Numbered from the stretch's first letter, positions 44,983 through 54,525 are shown. The stretch is DNA of 64,000 nucleotides from CAWGHZ01 sp963775315 (GCA_963775315.1 CAVZIN010000007.1:248001-312000), one strand, 5' to 3'. Notes: generated from the sequence alone by a model not told the origin. Program-made: numbers and translations.

Positions 44983-45644
44983 GGCGGTTCGGGCTGGTGG
45001 TTCGGCGCGAGCTGCGGCTCGCCCTTCGCCAGGGGGCGGACTCGGCGCTGGTGGTGCTGTTCTTCGTGCTGGGCACGGTGCTGTTCCCCTTCGGGGTGGG
45101 GCCGGAGCCCAACATGCTCGCCCGCATCGCGGCTGGAATCCTCTGGGTGATGGCGCTGTTCGCGGCCATGCTGTCGCTGGAGCGCATGTTCCAGCCGGAT
45201 TTCGAGGATGGCTCGCTCGATCTACTCGCCCTCGCGCCGTTGCCGCTGGAACTGGTGGCGCTCGCCAAGGCCTGCGCGCACTGGCTGACGACGGGCCTGC
45301 CGCTGATCGTCGCCGCGCCGGTTCTGGCGGTGATGCTGCATCTCGGCGGGACCGGCCTCGCCACCCTGCTTGCCGGGATGGCGCTTGGCACGCCCGCCAT
45401 CAGCCTGATCGGAGCTGTCGGGGCGGCGCTGACGCTCGGCGCGCGGCGGGGCGGCGTGCTGCTTGCGCTGCTGGTCCTGCCGCTCACCATCCCGGTGCTG
45501 ATCTTCGGGGCGGCGGCGGTGGACGCGGCGACCACGGGGCTCTCGGTGCGGCCGCATCTGATGATCCTCGCCGCCTTCAGCCTCGGGACGGTGGTGCTCT
45601 GCCCGTGGGCGGCGGCGGCGGCGCTGCGCCAGGCGCTGGAATAG
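44979..45644 (+). CDS. ccmB: Heme exporter membrane protein CcmB
   Basis: A 221-residue, six-helix permease partner of CcmA. The cytoplasmic motif LERMFQPDFEDGSLDLLALA is the CcmB signature. ATG overlaps the ccmA stop (ATGA). The next ccm gene, ccmC, is separated by a lipocalin-like gene on the same strand. Confidence 0.93.
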   Translation: MRRFGLVVRRELRLALRQGADSALVVLFFVLGTVLFPFGVGPEPNMLARIAAGILWVMALFAAMLSLERMFQPDFEDGSLDLLALAPLPLELVALAKACAHWLTTGLPLIVAAPVLAVMLHLGGTGLATLLAGMALGTPAISLIGAVGAALTLGARRGGVLLALLVLPLTIPVLIFGAAAVDAATTGLSVRPHLMILAAFSLGTVVLCPWAAAAALRQALE

Positions 45645-45741
45645 CGGGCGGCGAGAGGCGTATACCGATTGGCGCGACCGATCGTCCGGGGGGTCGCGGC
45701 CGAGGCGGAATCCGGCTAGGTTGAAAGGGGCGGAGAGGACG

Positions 45742-46107
45742 ATGACGCGCGACGATTTGATCGGCACCTGGCGGCTTCGCGACTTCCAGCAGGTCACGGA
45801 CGGCAAGGTGAGCCGACCCTGGGGCGACGACATGGACGGGCTGATCGTCTACGCGCCCGACGGCTATATGTCGGTCATCATCCGCCGGCCGGGCTCGATC
45901 CTGGGCTATAGCGGCCCGTTCGAGATCGACGGCGACGCGGTGCTGCACCATATCCGGCTCGCGACGGGGGCGGAGCTCGTCGGCACCACCCAACGCCGCA
46001 AGGCCAGGCTGGAAGGGGACCGGCTGACACTGACCAGCGAGGTGAGCCTCTATGGCGGGCCGGGCACCAGCGCCAACCTGTTCTGGCAGCGTGCGCCCAA
46101 GGCATAG
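45742..46107 (+). CDS. Lipocalin-like domain protein
   Basis: A 121-residue protein with the lipocalin-like fold of the Lipocalin_5 type: DDLIGTWRLRDFQQV, LIVYAPDGYMSVIIRRPG, GPFEIDGDAVLHHI. No signal peptide. It is a small beta-barrel of unknown ligand. ATG has GGAGAGGACG upstream. Its position between ccmB and ccmC is unusual and raises the question of heme or another ligand binding. Confidence 0.75.
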   Translation: MTRDDLIGTWRLRDFQQVTDGKVSRPWGDDMDGLIVYAPDGYMSVIIRRPGSILGYSGPFEIDGDAVLHHIRLATGAELVGTTQRRKARLEGDRLTLTSEVSLYGGPGTSANLFWQRAPKA

Positions 46108-46189
46108 GAACCACTGGACGTGCAGCCCCGATCGGACCATATGCAGCGCGGTATGCCGTCCCGCGCGCCTTCCGGATATTAGCCAGGTC

Positions 46190-46948
46190 ATGCTGAACCG
46201 CTTTGCCAACCCGACCCGGTTCCTCGGCCTCGCGAGGACCCTGCTGCCCTGGTTTGCCGGCGTGGCGGCGATCTGCATCCCGGTCGGGCTGGTGCTCGCC
46301 CTGTTCGTTTCGCCGCCGGACTACCAGCAAGGCGAGACGGTCCGGATCATGTACCTGCACGTGCCGTCGGCTTGGATCGCCATGATGGCCTACAGCCTGA
46401 TGGCCGTCGCCTCGGCGGTCGGGCTGATCTGGCGCCATCCGCTCGCGCATATCGCGGCGCGCGAGGCGGCGCCGATCGGCGCCTGCTTCACCGCGATCTG
46501 CCTGATCACCGGCTCGCTCTGGGGCAAGCCGATGTGGGGCGCCTGGTGGGTGTGGGATGCGCGCCTGACCTCGGTGCTGATCCTGTTCTTCCTCTATCTC
46601 GGCTACATGGCGCTCGCCGGGGCGTTCGACGATCCGGCACGCGGCGAGAAGGCCGCCGCCATCCTGGCGCTGGTGGGGGCGATCAACGTGCCGATCATCA
46701 AGTTTTCGGTCGATTGGTGGAACACGCTGCACCAGCCGGCCTCGATCATGCGGATGGGCGGGCCGACCATCGATCCCTCGATGCTGTGGCCGCTGGGGCT
46801 GATGGCACTGGGCTTCACGGCGCTGTTCTTCGCCCTGCTCCTGGTACGCATCCGGGGCGGGATCTACGCCCGACGGCTGCGTGCGCTGCGTCTCGCCCAG
46901 GCGCACAGCGCAACCTCTTCCCCGGTTCAGAGTGCGGCAAAGGCCTAG
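46190..46948 (+). CDS. ccmC: Heme transporter CcmC
   Basis: A 252-residue, six-helix protein that loads heme onto CcmE. It carries the tryptophan-rich motif WGAWWVWDARLTS and two periplasmic His (MYLHVPSAW; WWNTLHQPAS) that ligate heme. ATG MLNRFANPTRF. One base separates its stop from the ccmD start. Confidence 0.95.
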   Translation: MLNRFANPTRFLGLARTLLPWFAGVAAICIPVGLVLALFVSPPDYQQGETVRIMYLHVPSAWIAMMAYSLMAVASAVGLIWRHPLAHIAAREAAPIGACFTAICLITGSLWGKPMWGAWWVWDARLTSVLILFFLYLGYMALAGAFDDPARGEKAAAILALVGAINVPIIKFSVDWWNTLHQPASIMRMGGPTIDPSMLWPLGLMALGFTALFFALLLVRIRGGIYARRLRALRLAQAHSATSSPVQSAAKA

Positions 46949-46949
46949 A

Positions 46950-47153
46950 ATGGACGCGATACGCCACTATCTCGCGATGGGCGGGTACGCCGCCTACGTG
47001 TGGCCGGCCTACGGCATCGCCACCGTGGTGCTGGTCGGGCTCGCCTGGCAGACGCTGAGGAGCGTCGCGCGCAGCGAGCGAGAGCTTGCCGAGATCGAGG
47101 CGCAGAACCCGCGGCGCGCGCGCCGCGCACGGGGGACCGAACGTGACGCGTAA
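46950..47153 (+). CDS. ccmD: Heme exporter protein CcmD
   Basis: A 67-residue single-span protein: AIRHYLAMGGYAAYVWPAYG then a helix and a charged cytoplasmic tail rich in Arg/Glu. CcmD assists release of holo-CcmE from CcmABC. The position directly after ccmC and the GGYAAYVWPAYG motif are diagnostic. It overlaps ccmE by 11 bases. Confidence 0.9.
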   Translation: MDAIRHYLAMGGYAAYVWPAYGIATVVLVGLAWQTLRSVARSERELAEIEAQNPRRARRARGTERDA

Positions 47154-47601
47154 GGGCCGCCGCTTCGCCTTCGTCGTCGCCGGTATGACCATTCTCGGCG
47201 GCGCCGCGGCGCTGACGCTTTCGGCGTTCAACGACACGCTGGTGTTCTTCTATTCGCCGACCGACCTGATCAAGAAGGACGTGCCGCCCGGGCGCGACGT
47301 GCGAATCGGCGGGCTGGTCGAGCAGGGCAGCGTGGTGCGCGCGCCCGACGGGAAAGAGGTGAGCTTCAAGGTCACCGACCTCCGCCGCACGGTGCAGGTG
47401 GTCTATCACGGCATCCTCCCCGACCTGTTCCGTGAAGGGCAGGGGGTGGTGGTCGAGGGCAAGCTGACGCCGGGCGGCGTCTTCCGGGCGAGCGACGTGC
47501 TGGCCAAGCACGACGAGAAATACATGCCGCCCGAGGTCGCCGAAGCGCTGAAGAAGTCCGGGCGCTGGAAGGAAGGCGCCGGCGCCGAGGCGCAGAAATA
47601 G
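47143..47601 (+). CDS. ccmE: Cytochrome c maturation heme chaperone CcmE
   Basis: A 152-residue membrane-anchored periplasmic OB-fold protein that carries heme covalently. The heme-binding His is H123 in LAKHDEKYMPPE with Y127 following. The N-terminal anchor is RRFAFVVAGMTILGGAAALT. Start is GTG with GGGGGAC upstream, inside the last codons of ccmD. Confidence 0.95.
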   Translation: MTRKGRRFAFVVAGMTILGGAAALTLSAFNDTLVFFYSPTDLIKKDVPPGRDVRIGGLVEQGSVVRAPDGKEVSFKVTDLRRTVQVVYHGILPDLFREGQGVVVEGKLTPGGVFRASDVLAKHDEKYMPPEVAEALKKSGRWKEGAGAEAQK

Positions 47602-47621
47602 CGCCCGGGCGAGGCGCGCCC

Positions 47622-48194
47622 ATGCTCCGCCGGCCGATCCTCTTCGTCCCGCTGCTGGTCTTCCTGCTGTTCGCGCTGGGGATCGCCGTCTATCTCGAGC
47701 GCGACGTCGCCCACCGCCGGGACGCCCTCATCGCGCAGTCGCCGCTCTCCGGGCCGATCGACCGGCCGGCCCCGCCGCTCGACCTGCCCGCCCTGGCGGG
47801 TGCGGCGCGGCCCGGCCTTCCCACGCTGCCCAAGGGGCAGGTCGCCCTGGTCAACTTCTTCGCGTCCTGGTGCACGCCCTGCCGGGCCGAGCAGAAGATG
47901 CTGATGCAACTCGCGGGCGCCGGTGTCGTCATCTATGGGATCGCCTATCGCGATCGACCCGAGGCGGCGCGCGCCTTCCTCGCCGCGGAGGGCACGCCCT
48001 ATGCGCGCATCGGCGCCGATCCCGACGGGCGGGCTGCCATCGCCTGGGGCGTCGAGGAGGATGGCGTGCCGGAGACCTTCGTCGTCGACAAGGACGGCCG
48101 GCTCCGCTACCGCCATCTCGGGCCGATCATGGCGTTCCAGTGGAACGAGACGATCGGCCCGCTGATGAAACGGCTCTCCGCCGCTACGCCTTGA
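47622..48194 (+). CDS. ccmG: Thiol:disulfide oxidoreductase CcmG/DsbE
   Basis: A 190-residue membrane-anchored periplasmic thioredoxin that keeps apocytochrome CXXCH cysteines reduced. The active site is C84-TP-C87 in FFASWCTPCRAEQ, and the cis-Pro loop is DGVPETFVVDKDG. ATG MLRRPILFVPLL begins the anchor helix. ccmF, ccmH and ccmI, normally around it, are absent from the window. It overlaps the end of convergent cysK by 11 bases. Confidence 0.93.
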   Translation: MLRRPILFVPLLVFLLFALGIAVYLERDVAHRRDALIAQSPLSGPIDRPAPPLDLPALAGAARPGLPTLPKGQVALVNFFASWCTPCRAEQKMLMQLAGAGVVIYGIAYRDRPEAARAFLAAEGTPYARIGADPDGRAAIAWGVEEDGVPETFVVDKDGRLRYRHLGPIMAFQWNETIGPLMKRLSAATP

Positions 48195-49239
48195 CGGCGA
48201 GCTGGTGGTTGGGGGTCGAGCGCGCGATTTCGAGCTCCGCGTCGTTCATGTCGGCCGCGACGTCGGCGAACAGCGGCGTCGAGAGGTAACGCTCGCCGGT
48301 GTCGGGCAGCATCGCGAGCACCGTCGAGCCCTTCGGCGCCTCGGCGCAGACCTGCAGGGCGCCCGCGAACGTGGCGCCCGCCGTGATGCCGCAGAAGATC
48401 CCTTCCTTCTGGGCGAGCTCGCGGCTCATCCGCAGCGCGTCCGCGTTGGGGATGCGGACGATCTTGTGGATCACCTTCGAGTCGACGGCGTCGCCGGTGA
48501 GCTTCGGGATGAAATCGGGCGTCCAGCCCTGCATCGGGTGCGGCTTGAAGGCGGGATGGGCGACCGCGGGCGAGCCGTCCTCGTTGCGCTGCTGCGGCTC
48601 GCCGCTCGACAGCATGGCGGCTTCCTCCGGCTCGCACACCACGATCTTGGTGTCCGGCCGCTCCTTCGCCAGCACGCGCGACACGCCCCTGAGCGTGCCG
48701 CCGGTGCCGAAGCCCGTCACCCAATAGTCCAGCTTCTCGCCCTTGAAATCCTCGACGATCTCGCGCGCCGTGGTGCGCGAATGCATGTCGGCGTTGGCCT
48801 CGTTCTCGAACTGGCGGGTGAGGAACCAGCCGTGCTTCTGGGCGAGCTCCTGCGCCTTCAGCACCATGCCCATGCCGCGTTCGGCGGCGGGAGTCAGGAT
48901 CACCTTCGCGCCGAGGAAGCGCATCAGGCGGCGGCGCTCGACGCTGAACAATTCCGCCATGGTGATGACCAGGGGATAGCCCTTCTGCGCACACACCATG
49001 GCGAGGCCGATGCCGGTGTTGCCGCTGGTCGCCTCGATCACCGTCTGGCCGGGCTTCAGAAGCCCCTTCTTCTCCGCGTCCTCGATGACGCCGAGGGCGA
49101 GCCGGTCCTTCACGGAGCCGAGCGGATTGAACGCCTCGATCTTGACGTAGAGGTTGACGTCCGGCGGCGCGAGGCGGCCGATCTTTACGACCGGCGTGTT
49201 GCCCACGGTTTCGAGAATATTGGCGTAGAGGTGGCCCAT
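48184..49239 (-). CDS. cysK: Cysteine synthase A
   Basis: A 351-residue PLP enzyme making cysteine from O-acetylserine and sulfide. PLP Lys is K44 in FNPLGSVKDRLA; the substrate loop is EATSGNTGIGLAM; the phosphate loop is GFGTGGTLRGV. An unusual ~20-residue stretch EEAAMLSSGEPQQRNEDGSP replaces the short loop of typical CysK, so a cystathionine-beta-synthase-like or O-phosphoserine-using variant cannot be excluded. ATG MGHLYANILE chosen; the open frame continues upstream without homology. Confidence 0.9.
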   Translation of the reverse strand: MGHLYANILETVGNTPVVKIGRLAPPDVNLYVKIEAFNPLGSVKDRLALGVIEDAEKKGLLKPGQTVIEATSGNTGIGLAMVCAQKGYPLVITMAELFSVERRRLMRFLGAKVILTPAAERGMGMVLKAQELAQKHGWFLTRQFENEANADMHSRTTAREIVEDFKGEKLDYWVTGFGTGGTLRGVSRVLAKERPDTKIVVCEPEEAAMLSSGEPQQRNEDGSPAVAHPAFKPHPMQGWTPDFIPKLTGDAVDSKVIHKIVRIPNADALRMSRELAQKEGIFCGITAGATFAGALQVCAEAPKGSTVLAMLPDTGERYLSTPLFADVAADMNDAELEIARSTPNHQLAVKA

Positions 49240-49396
49240 GGTCGTCTCCCCGGTTCTCTGCAGCCGGCGCGCGGCCGGCCCGTCGGCAGCGAGCATAGCG
49301 CATGGCGGCGAGCGACGGCACGGGCCGAATCCGTTGGCCCCGCCGGGCCCGGCCGCTAAGATCGCGGGGCCGGTGGGACAACGCGAGGGGACGGGG

Positions 49397-50440
49397 ATGA
49401 AGTTCGGATTGTTCGATCACGTGGACCGCTCGAACCTGCCGCTCGCCGAGCAGTTCGACAAGCGGTTCGAATTCGTCGCGGCGGCGGACAAGACCGATTT
49501 CCACTGCTACCACGTGGCGGAGCACCATGCGACGCCGCTCAACATGGTGCCGGTGCCGGGGGTCTATCTTGGCGGCATCGCGCGTGCGACCGAGCGCATC
49601 CGGCTGGGGCCGCTCGTCTATCTCCTGACGCTCTACTCGCCGCTCCGGCTGATCGAGGAGATCTGCATCCTCGATCACATGTGCCATGGGCGGCTCGACG
49701 TCGGCGTCGGGCGCGGCGTCTCGCCGTTCGAGCTCAACTACCACAACATCGACTTCGCGACGACGCGCGAGGTGTTCCTCGATGCGCTGGACGCGGTGAT
49801 CTACGGGCTGACGCACGAGACGCTCGACCACCAGGGCAAGCACTTCACCTACCGCGACGTGCCGATGGAGCTGCGTCCGTTCCAGCGACCGACTCCGCCC
49901 ATCTGGTATCCCTCCTCGGGCGCGGAAAGCGCGTCCTATATCGGTGCGCAGGGCTACCACTTCTCGACGCTGGGCACGGTCGAGGCGGCGGCGAAATGCG
50001 TTGCGGCGTACAAGGAGGCGTTCGCCAGGAGGGCTGCGCCGGCACCGGTCGCGACCGGTTTCCCCGGTGGGCTGGCGATCGGGGTGAACCGCCACGTCGT
50101 GGTCGCCGAGACCGACGAGAAGGCGCGGCGCATCGCGGCGCCCGCTTACGATGCCTGGTACGCGAGCCTCACCAAGCTGTGGCGAGAGAACAAGGTGCAG
50201 GGCCCGGCGATCACGCGCGACACGGTGAGCCATGTGGAGGACGCGATGAAGGGGGGCTCGTTCGTCGTCGGCTCGCCCGCCACCGTGCGTGCCGAGATCG
50301 AGCGGCAAGTCGAGGCGATCGGCGTCAACTACTTCGTCTGCGGCATGTATTTCGGCAACATGGCGCACGGCGACGCGATGCAGTCGCTCGCGCTGTTCGC
50401 GGACGAGGTGATGCCCCACTTCGCCCGTGTCGCCGCCTGA
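49397..50440 (+). CDS. LLM-class flavin-dependent monooxygenase (second copy)
   Basis: A 347-residue luciferase-like enzyme: MKFGLFDHVDRSNLPLAEQF, YHVAEHHATPLNMVPVPGVY, RLDVGVGRGVSPFELNYHN. It shares the opening, EHHATPL block and C-terminal ALFADEVMP with the protein at 14117-15169, so the two are paralogues. It needs reduced flavin from a separate reductase. Unlike the first copy it stands alone. ATG follows GAGGGGACGGGG. Confidence 0.88.
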   Translation: MKFGLFDHVDRSNLPLAEQFDKRFEFVAAADKTDFHCYHVAEHHATPLNMVPVPGVYLGGIARATERIRLGPLVYLLTLYSPLRLIEEICILDHMCHGRLDVGVGRGVSPFELNYHNIDFATTREVFLDALDAVIYGLTHETLDHQGKHFTYRDVPMELRPFQRPTPPIWYPSSGAESASYIGAQGYHFSTLGTVEAAAKCVAAYKEAFARRAAPAPVATGFPGGLAIGVNRHVVVAETDEKARRIAAPAYDAWYASLTKLWRENKVQGPAITRDTVSHVEDAMKGGSFVVGSPATVRAEIERQVEAIGVNYFVCGMYFGNMAHGDAMQSLALFADEVMPHFARVAA

Positions 50441-50459
50441 GGCACGCTCCGAAACGAAA

Positions 50460-50484
50460 GCGACCCGGAGAGGCTCCGGGTCGC
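50460..50484 (-). terminator. Intrinsic terminator of the cytochrome-barrel operon
   Basis: Perfect 11-bp stem GCGACCCGGAG / CTCCGGGTCGC with a 3-nt loop, followed on the minus strand by TTTCGTTTC. It lies 29 nt past the stop of the last barrel gene and 20 nt past the convergent monooxygenase, so it probably serves the minus-strand operon and perhaps both. Confidence 0.75.
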
Positions 50485-50512
50485 GTCGTCGAACTCGCGG
50501 TTTCGCCCGTGA

Positions 50513-52024
50513 TCAGAAGTTGACCGAAATTTCCGTCCGCGCCCCGGTGCCGATGCCCCGGCCCTCGTTGTAGGAGACGAAGCCGAGCGCGGTGAACAGG
50601 AATCGCTGGCCGAGCGCCTGCTGGAACTGCGTGGTGATGGCCGCGCCGTCGGTGCCGGGCCCGCGCACCGAGAACAGCCCGCGCGTCGTGTCCTTCACCG
50701 CGGCGAGTTCCATCGTCAAGTTGCGCCGGTGGCTGTCCCAGAACGCCTGGTAGCCGATCGCGGTGCCGACCACCTGGGTGTTGAACGCGTTCAGCGCGGT
50801 CAGGAAGTCGCCGAGGCTCGGCGACGCGAAAGCGATGCCGAGGCCAGCGAGCGGCCCACCCTGGATCGGCTCGCGGCTCGCCTGGGTGTAGCGGTCGATG
50901 CCCCACCAGTTGTTGATGTAGACAATGTCGTCCGACGCGCGCGGCGTGAACGAGATTTCCGACGACAGGAGGTAGCCATCCGACGCCTGGGGCGTGTCCC
51001 GCCCCTCGTTCTGCGAGACGTTGATGCGGTAGGCGGTGTTGACCTCGCCAAGACCGCGGCTGCCGAGGAAGTCTGGCACGAAGCCGCGCTGGATCGTCGC
51101 GAAGCCGACGTTCCACGAATTCCCGCCCGTCGAATTGGTGTGGTCGTCGCGGATGGTGACGAAGTCGAGGTTGTAGGTGCTGGCGGGCGTGTCGGCCTCG
51201 ATGAACGCGCCGTAGAGGCCGGCCGCGTTCAGCCGGCGGGTGTTGAACGGCGTGCCGCGGTCGATCGAATCGAGAGCGAACATGGTGGCGATGCGGATGT
51301 TCGAAAAGCCCGGCGCATGCAGGTTGTTGCGCACCAGCGACACGCCGTCGACGATGTCGCTCATCAGGATGCCGTTCTGGTAGCTCGCCTGCTGGCGTCC
51401 GACCGCGAAGCCGTAGTCGATCAGGTGGGTGCCCTTGGTGTCGAGGTTCGGGAACAGCGACCCGAAGTCGCCTTCGCAGAACGCGGTGCGGACATAAAGA
51501 CCGAGTTCGCCGCGGCCGCCTTCCTGGCCGGTGTTCGATTCGAAGCTGTAGCGGGTGAAGCGGAAGAACGAGTTGCTGTCGAGCGGCGCGACGCCGACGA
51601 TGCACTTCTCGGTCTCGCTGAGCTGCAGGTTGGCGTACATGTCGAGACGCGCTGCGACCTCGGTGTTTCGGCCGCTCGGCCCGATCAACTCGTAGGTCTG
51701 GAACGCCGTCCGCAGATTGCCGAACACCCAGAGGCAGGGGTTCCACACGGCGCCGGTCGGCAGCTCGAACCCGGCCGGGATTTCGCCATTGCCGAGGAAC
51801 TTGCAGCCCAGCTCCACCGGCAGGGCCGGCCGGTCAGGCACCTTGGCGAACGGTACCGGCGTGTCGGGAAGGCGCGGTACATCCTGCGTGGCGCCGAGCG
51901 GGAATAGCCCCATCCCGTCATCGGCCAAGACCGGAGTCGCCGCTCCGGCGAGCACGGAAGCCGTGATCGCCGTCGCCGCGGTCAGCCAAAGCCGGCGCAG
52001 CAGCCCTAGACGGTAATCGCCCAT
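50513..52024 (-). CDS. Outer-membrane barrel-like protein of cytochrome module 1
   Basis: A 503-residue exported protein I cannot assign to a named family. A signal peptide (~1-35, ending VLA-DDGMG) is followed by LFPLGATQDVPRLPDTPVPF. The body is rich in alternating aromatic/polar segments such as YGFAVGRQQASYQNG and TAYRINVSQNEG. The last residue is Phe (SVNF), as in BAM-dependent barrels. Four Cys (LGCKF, PCLW, EKCIVG, AFCEG) are all conserved in its paralogue at 54526-56028. It follows the five-heme cytochrome by 68 nt, so a porin-cytochrome partnership is inferred. ATG with GGAGGGGATT upstream. Confidence 0.7.
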   Translation of the reverse strand: MGDYRLGLLRRLWLTAATAITASVLAGAATPVLADDGMGLFPLGATQDVPRLPDTPVPFAKVPDRPALPVELGCKFLGNGEIPAGFELPTGAVWNPCLWVFGNLRTAFQTYELIGPSGRNTEVAARLDMYANLQLSETEKCIVGVAPLDSNSFFRFTRYSFESNTGQEGGRGELGLYVRTAFCEGDFGSLFPNLDTKGTHLIDYGFAVGRQQASYQNGILMSDIVDGVSLVRNNLHAPGFSNIRIATMFALDSIDRGTPFNTRRLNAAGLYGAFIEADTPASTYNLDFVTIRDDHTNSTGGNSWNVGFATIQRGFVPDFLGSRGLGEVNTAYRINVSQNEGRDTPQASDGYLLSSEISFTPRASDDIVYINNWWGIDRYTQASREPIQGGPLAGLGIAFASPSLGDFLTALNAFNTQVVGTAIGYQAFWDSHRRNLTMELAAVKDTTRGLFSVRGPGTDGAAITTQFQQALGQRFLFTALGFVSYNEGRGIGTGARTEISVNF

Positions 52025-52092
52025 AATCCCCTCCAAGCACGCTCCGGACGCCCGCGGGCCGCTTTGAGCGGCCCGTCGGCGCTGGCCCGGCG

Positions 52093-54030
52093 CTACTTCA
52101 CGTTGAATGACACTTCCTTCTTGGCGATCACCTCGCGCCCGGCGACGACCGCGTCGGCGGCCGCGCGCGCGCTGATGCCGTAGTCGAACCCGACGACCTG
52201 GATCGTGGTGATCAGGTTGATCGGGATCATCTGGCCGAGCAGTTCGAGCGTCGCGCGATAGGGGCCGTGCCCGGAAAGCTCGGACCCGTCGATCTCGTAA
52301 TGCGGCCAGCGCTCGCCCAGCGGCTCGATGCCCTTGCGATGGTTGCGCTCCACCACCGACCGGCCGAGCACGATCAGCGGCCGGATGGTCGGGCGCAGGA
52401 AGGGCAGGGCGGTGGTCGAGTAGGGGATCGTCACCGTGCGCTCGCGCTCGCTGCCGCGGATGTTGCGGACCAGAAAGCGCGACTGCAGGGTGAAGAGCTG
52501 CTCGTCGAGCGGCAGCTTGCCGGTGTGGACATAAGCCGACTCGTCGTCGCGCACGTCGCCGTTCGGGTCGGTGTCGCCCGACCGGAACACCACCTTGCCG
52601 TCCGCGTCCATCACCGTCACGCGCAGCCACACCTCGCGCTCGCCGGTGAAGCCGGTTGGCGTGTTGTGGCCCGAGGTCAGGTTCTTGATCTGGACCTTGA
52701 AGGCGATGCCTTCGCTGTTCGCCGCCTCGGTGACGATGTCGCCGATACCGTAGCCGTTGCGCAGCACCTGGAGGCGCTTCTGGCGCACGGCGGCGAGCTT
52801 CTTGAACTGCTCGTTCAGGATGTCGCGGGCGTCATAGCGGGCGTCGACCGAATCCCAGGGCTTCGGGAAGTGGTAGCCCTTGGGGATGTTGTTCTCGAAC
52901 TTGTCGGTGCCCCAGCCCGCCTTGTAGTCGAACGTCAGCCACTCGGCGACAGTCGCCAACTCCTGCGCCCGCGCGTTGTGCGGGAAGATGCCGGGGTGGA
53001 CGATCGGGTAGTCGGGGCCGGCGAAGGTGTGGTCGGTCAGCTTGCGCGGCTTGGTCGGCACGCCGCCCACCACCGCGGCCGGGCCGAAATCGTAGCCCGA
53101 CGGCTTGCCCTGGATCTTGCCCATGTGGCAGTCCTGGCAGGTGATGCCCTGGGCCGCGGCCGGCGAGTCACGATACTCCGAGAACGCCTCTTCCAGGCGG
53201 AAGCCGTTGAACAGCGTCACGTCGTGGCAGATGCCGCAGAAGGTCGAGCTCTCCAGCGCCGGGTCCTTGAACACGTCGCCGTGTATCTTGCGGCCGACCG
53301 CCTTCGGGTCGGCGGTGACGCGATAGGTCTCGGGATTGGCGAGCACGCGCTTCAGCTCGGCGTCGCCGGTCGGGCCGTTGACGGGGCCGGTCAGGTCGCC
53401 CTTCATCAGCGCCACGCGACCCGAAGCCTTGTTGTAGACCTGCGCCATCCGGTGGCACACGACGCAGGTGATGCCCTCGCGCGAGGACTGCGGCCGCTCG
53501 AGGTTGGAGATGCCGGTCGCCTCTTCCTGCGCCATGCCGATCTGATTGTGGCAGCGGATGCAGAAATCGCCGTTCGTGCCGTTGACGTTGGTGTTGATGA
53601 AGTTCTGCAGCGCCATGAAGGGCGGGCTGAGTTCGGCGTAGGAGTGCTGCGAGACGGACCACTGGGCGAACTCACGCGGATGGCATGTGCCGCACGAGGT
53701 GGCGTTGGGGTAGCGGCTCTCGGTCAGCATGGCGGCGTGCTCGCGGGCCGCGATCTTGTCCGCCTCCTCCTTCGACATGGCCGGCTTCTGTTCCGCCGGC
53801 TTGGCCTTCTCCTGCTGCTGCGGCTGCGAGCCGAACAGCGGTGCGCCCGATGGCGGTGGTGGGCCCTGCAAAAGGCCGCCGCCGAGCTGCGCGACGATGA
53901 AGGGAGAGCCGGCCGTCGCGGCGCGGGGCGTGCCATCGGCGCGGGCCGGCGTCGCTCCGCCGGCTGTCACCAGGCCGATTGCGATGCCGAGGACCGCGAG
54001 AACGGTCGAGGTCTTGTGGTGCCGGCGCAC
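52093..54030 (-). CDS. Five-heme c-type cytochrome of module 1
   Basis: A 645-residue exported multiheme cytochrome. Signal peptide ~1-31, then a Pro/Gln-rich linker to ~85. Five CXXCH heme motifs lie at C113 (CGTCH), C157 (CIRCH), C189 (CVVCH), C265 (CGICH) and C298 (CQDCH). The ~340-residue heme-free C-terminal part has beta-rich segments such as GEREVWLRVTVMDADGKVVF. The heme region resembles cytochrome c554-type proteins in spacing, but the long C-terminal domain is unusual. The start is GTG with GAGGAGGGG nearby. It probably moves electrons with the barrel encoded downstream. Confidence 0.8.
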   Translation of the reverse strand: MRRHHKTSTVLAVLGIAIGLVTAGGATPARADGTPRAATAGSPFIVAQLGGGLLQGPPPPSGAPLFGSQPQQQEKAKPAEQKPAMSKEEADKIAAREHAAMLTESRYPNATSCGTCHPREFAQWSVSQHSYAELSPPFMALQNFINTNVNGTNGDFCIRCHNQIGMAQEEATGISNLERPQSSREGITCVVCHRMAQVYNKASGRVALMKGDLTGPVNGPTGDAELKRVLANPETYRVTADPKAVGRKIHGDVFKDPALESSTFCGICHDVTLFNGFRLEEAFSEYRDSPAAAQGITCQDCHMGKIQGKPSGYDFGPAAVVGGVPTKPRKLTDHTFAGPDYPIVHPGIFPHNARAQELATVAEWLTFDYKAGWGTDKFENNIPKGYHFPKPWDSVDARYDARDILNEQFKKLAAVRQKRLQVLRNGYGIGDIVTEAANSEGIAFKVQIKNLTSGHNTPTGFTGEREVWLRVTVMDADGKVVFRSGDTDPNGDVRDDESAYVHTGKLPLDEQLFTLQSRFLVRNIRGSERERTVTIPYSTTALPFLRPTIRPLIVLGRSVVERNHRKGIEPLGERWPHYEIDGSELSGHGPYRATLELLGQMIPINLITTIQVVGFDYGISARAAADAVVAGREVIAKKEVSFNVK

Positions 54031-54525
54031 TTTCCCCTCCTCAACATGCGGGCCCGGGCGCCGTGGCGACCTCGGGGCCGATGTGCGAACCTATGGCGCC
54101 TCGACGCGGACGCGCGATGGAGGGGGATCAAGCACGACATGATGCGGTTCTTGGCGACCGGCGGCGCGACGGCGCGCGCAACCATGACCCGTCCGCACTC
54201 ATCATCTCGTTCAGTTTGGGCCGCCCCCCGGCCGCCTCTCGACGCACCTGCGCGCTTTTGTCCACGAGCCGTGGTCGGACAAATGCGCGCACCCCGCATG
54301 TGAACCATCGTTCTCGCGGGAGGTCAAGCCTACAATTCACGATCATTGTTGCGCAAATTGAGTTCAAATTCGCGCAAAACCGCGAGGCAGCCATGGCTGC
54401 GCCCCGCTTGGCGTTTCAAGCTATTGAAATTCCAGGACATCAATCCTGGGGCGAAGCATCCGCTGCCGCGGGCGAGCGGCGAATCGCTGAAGCGCGGGGC
54501 CGGAGGGGCCGGCCAGCTTTTCGCC
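54031..54525 (-). promoter_or_regulatory. Leader and promoter region of module 1
   Basis: A ~495-bp gap between module 2's barrel gene and module 1's cytochrome, without a gene. On the minus strand the blocks CAATTTGCGCAACA (54347-54360) and GGCTTGACCTCCC (54318-54330) closely match blocks before module 2. TTGACC is a plausible -35. It lies ~300 nt before the GTG, implying a long leader. CCAGGA/TCCTGG (54432-54449) may end the module 2 transcript. Confidence 0.5.
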
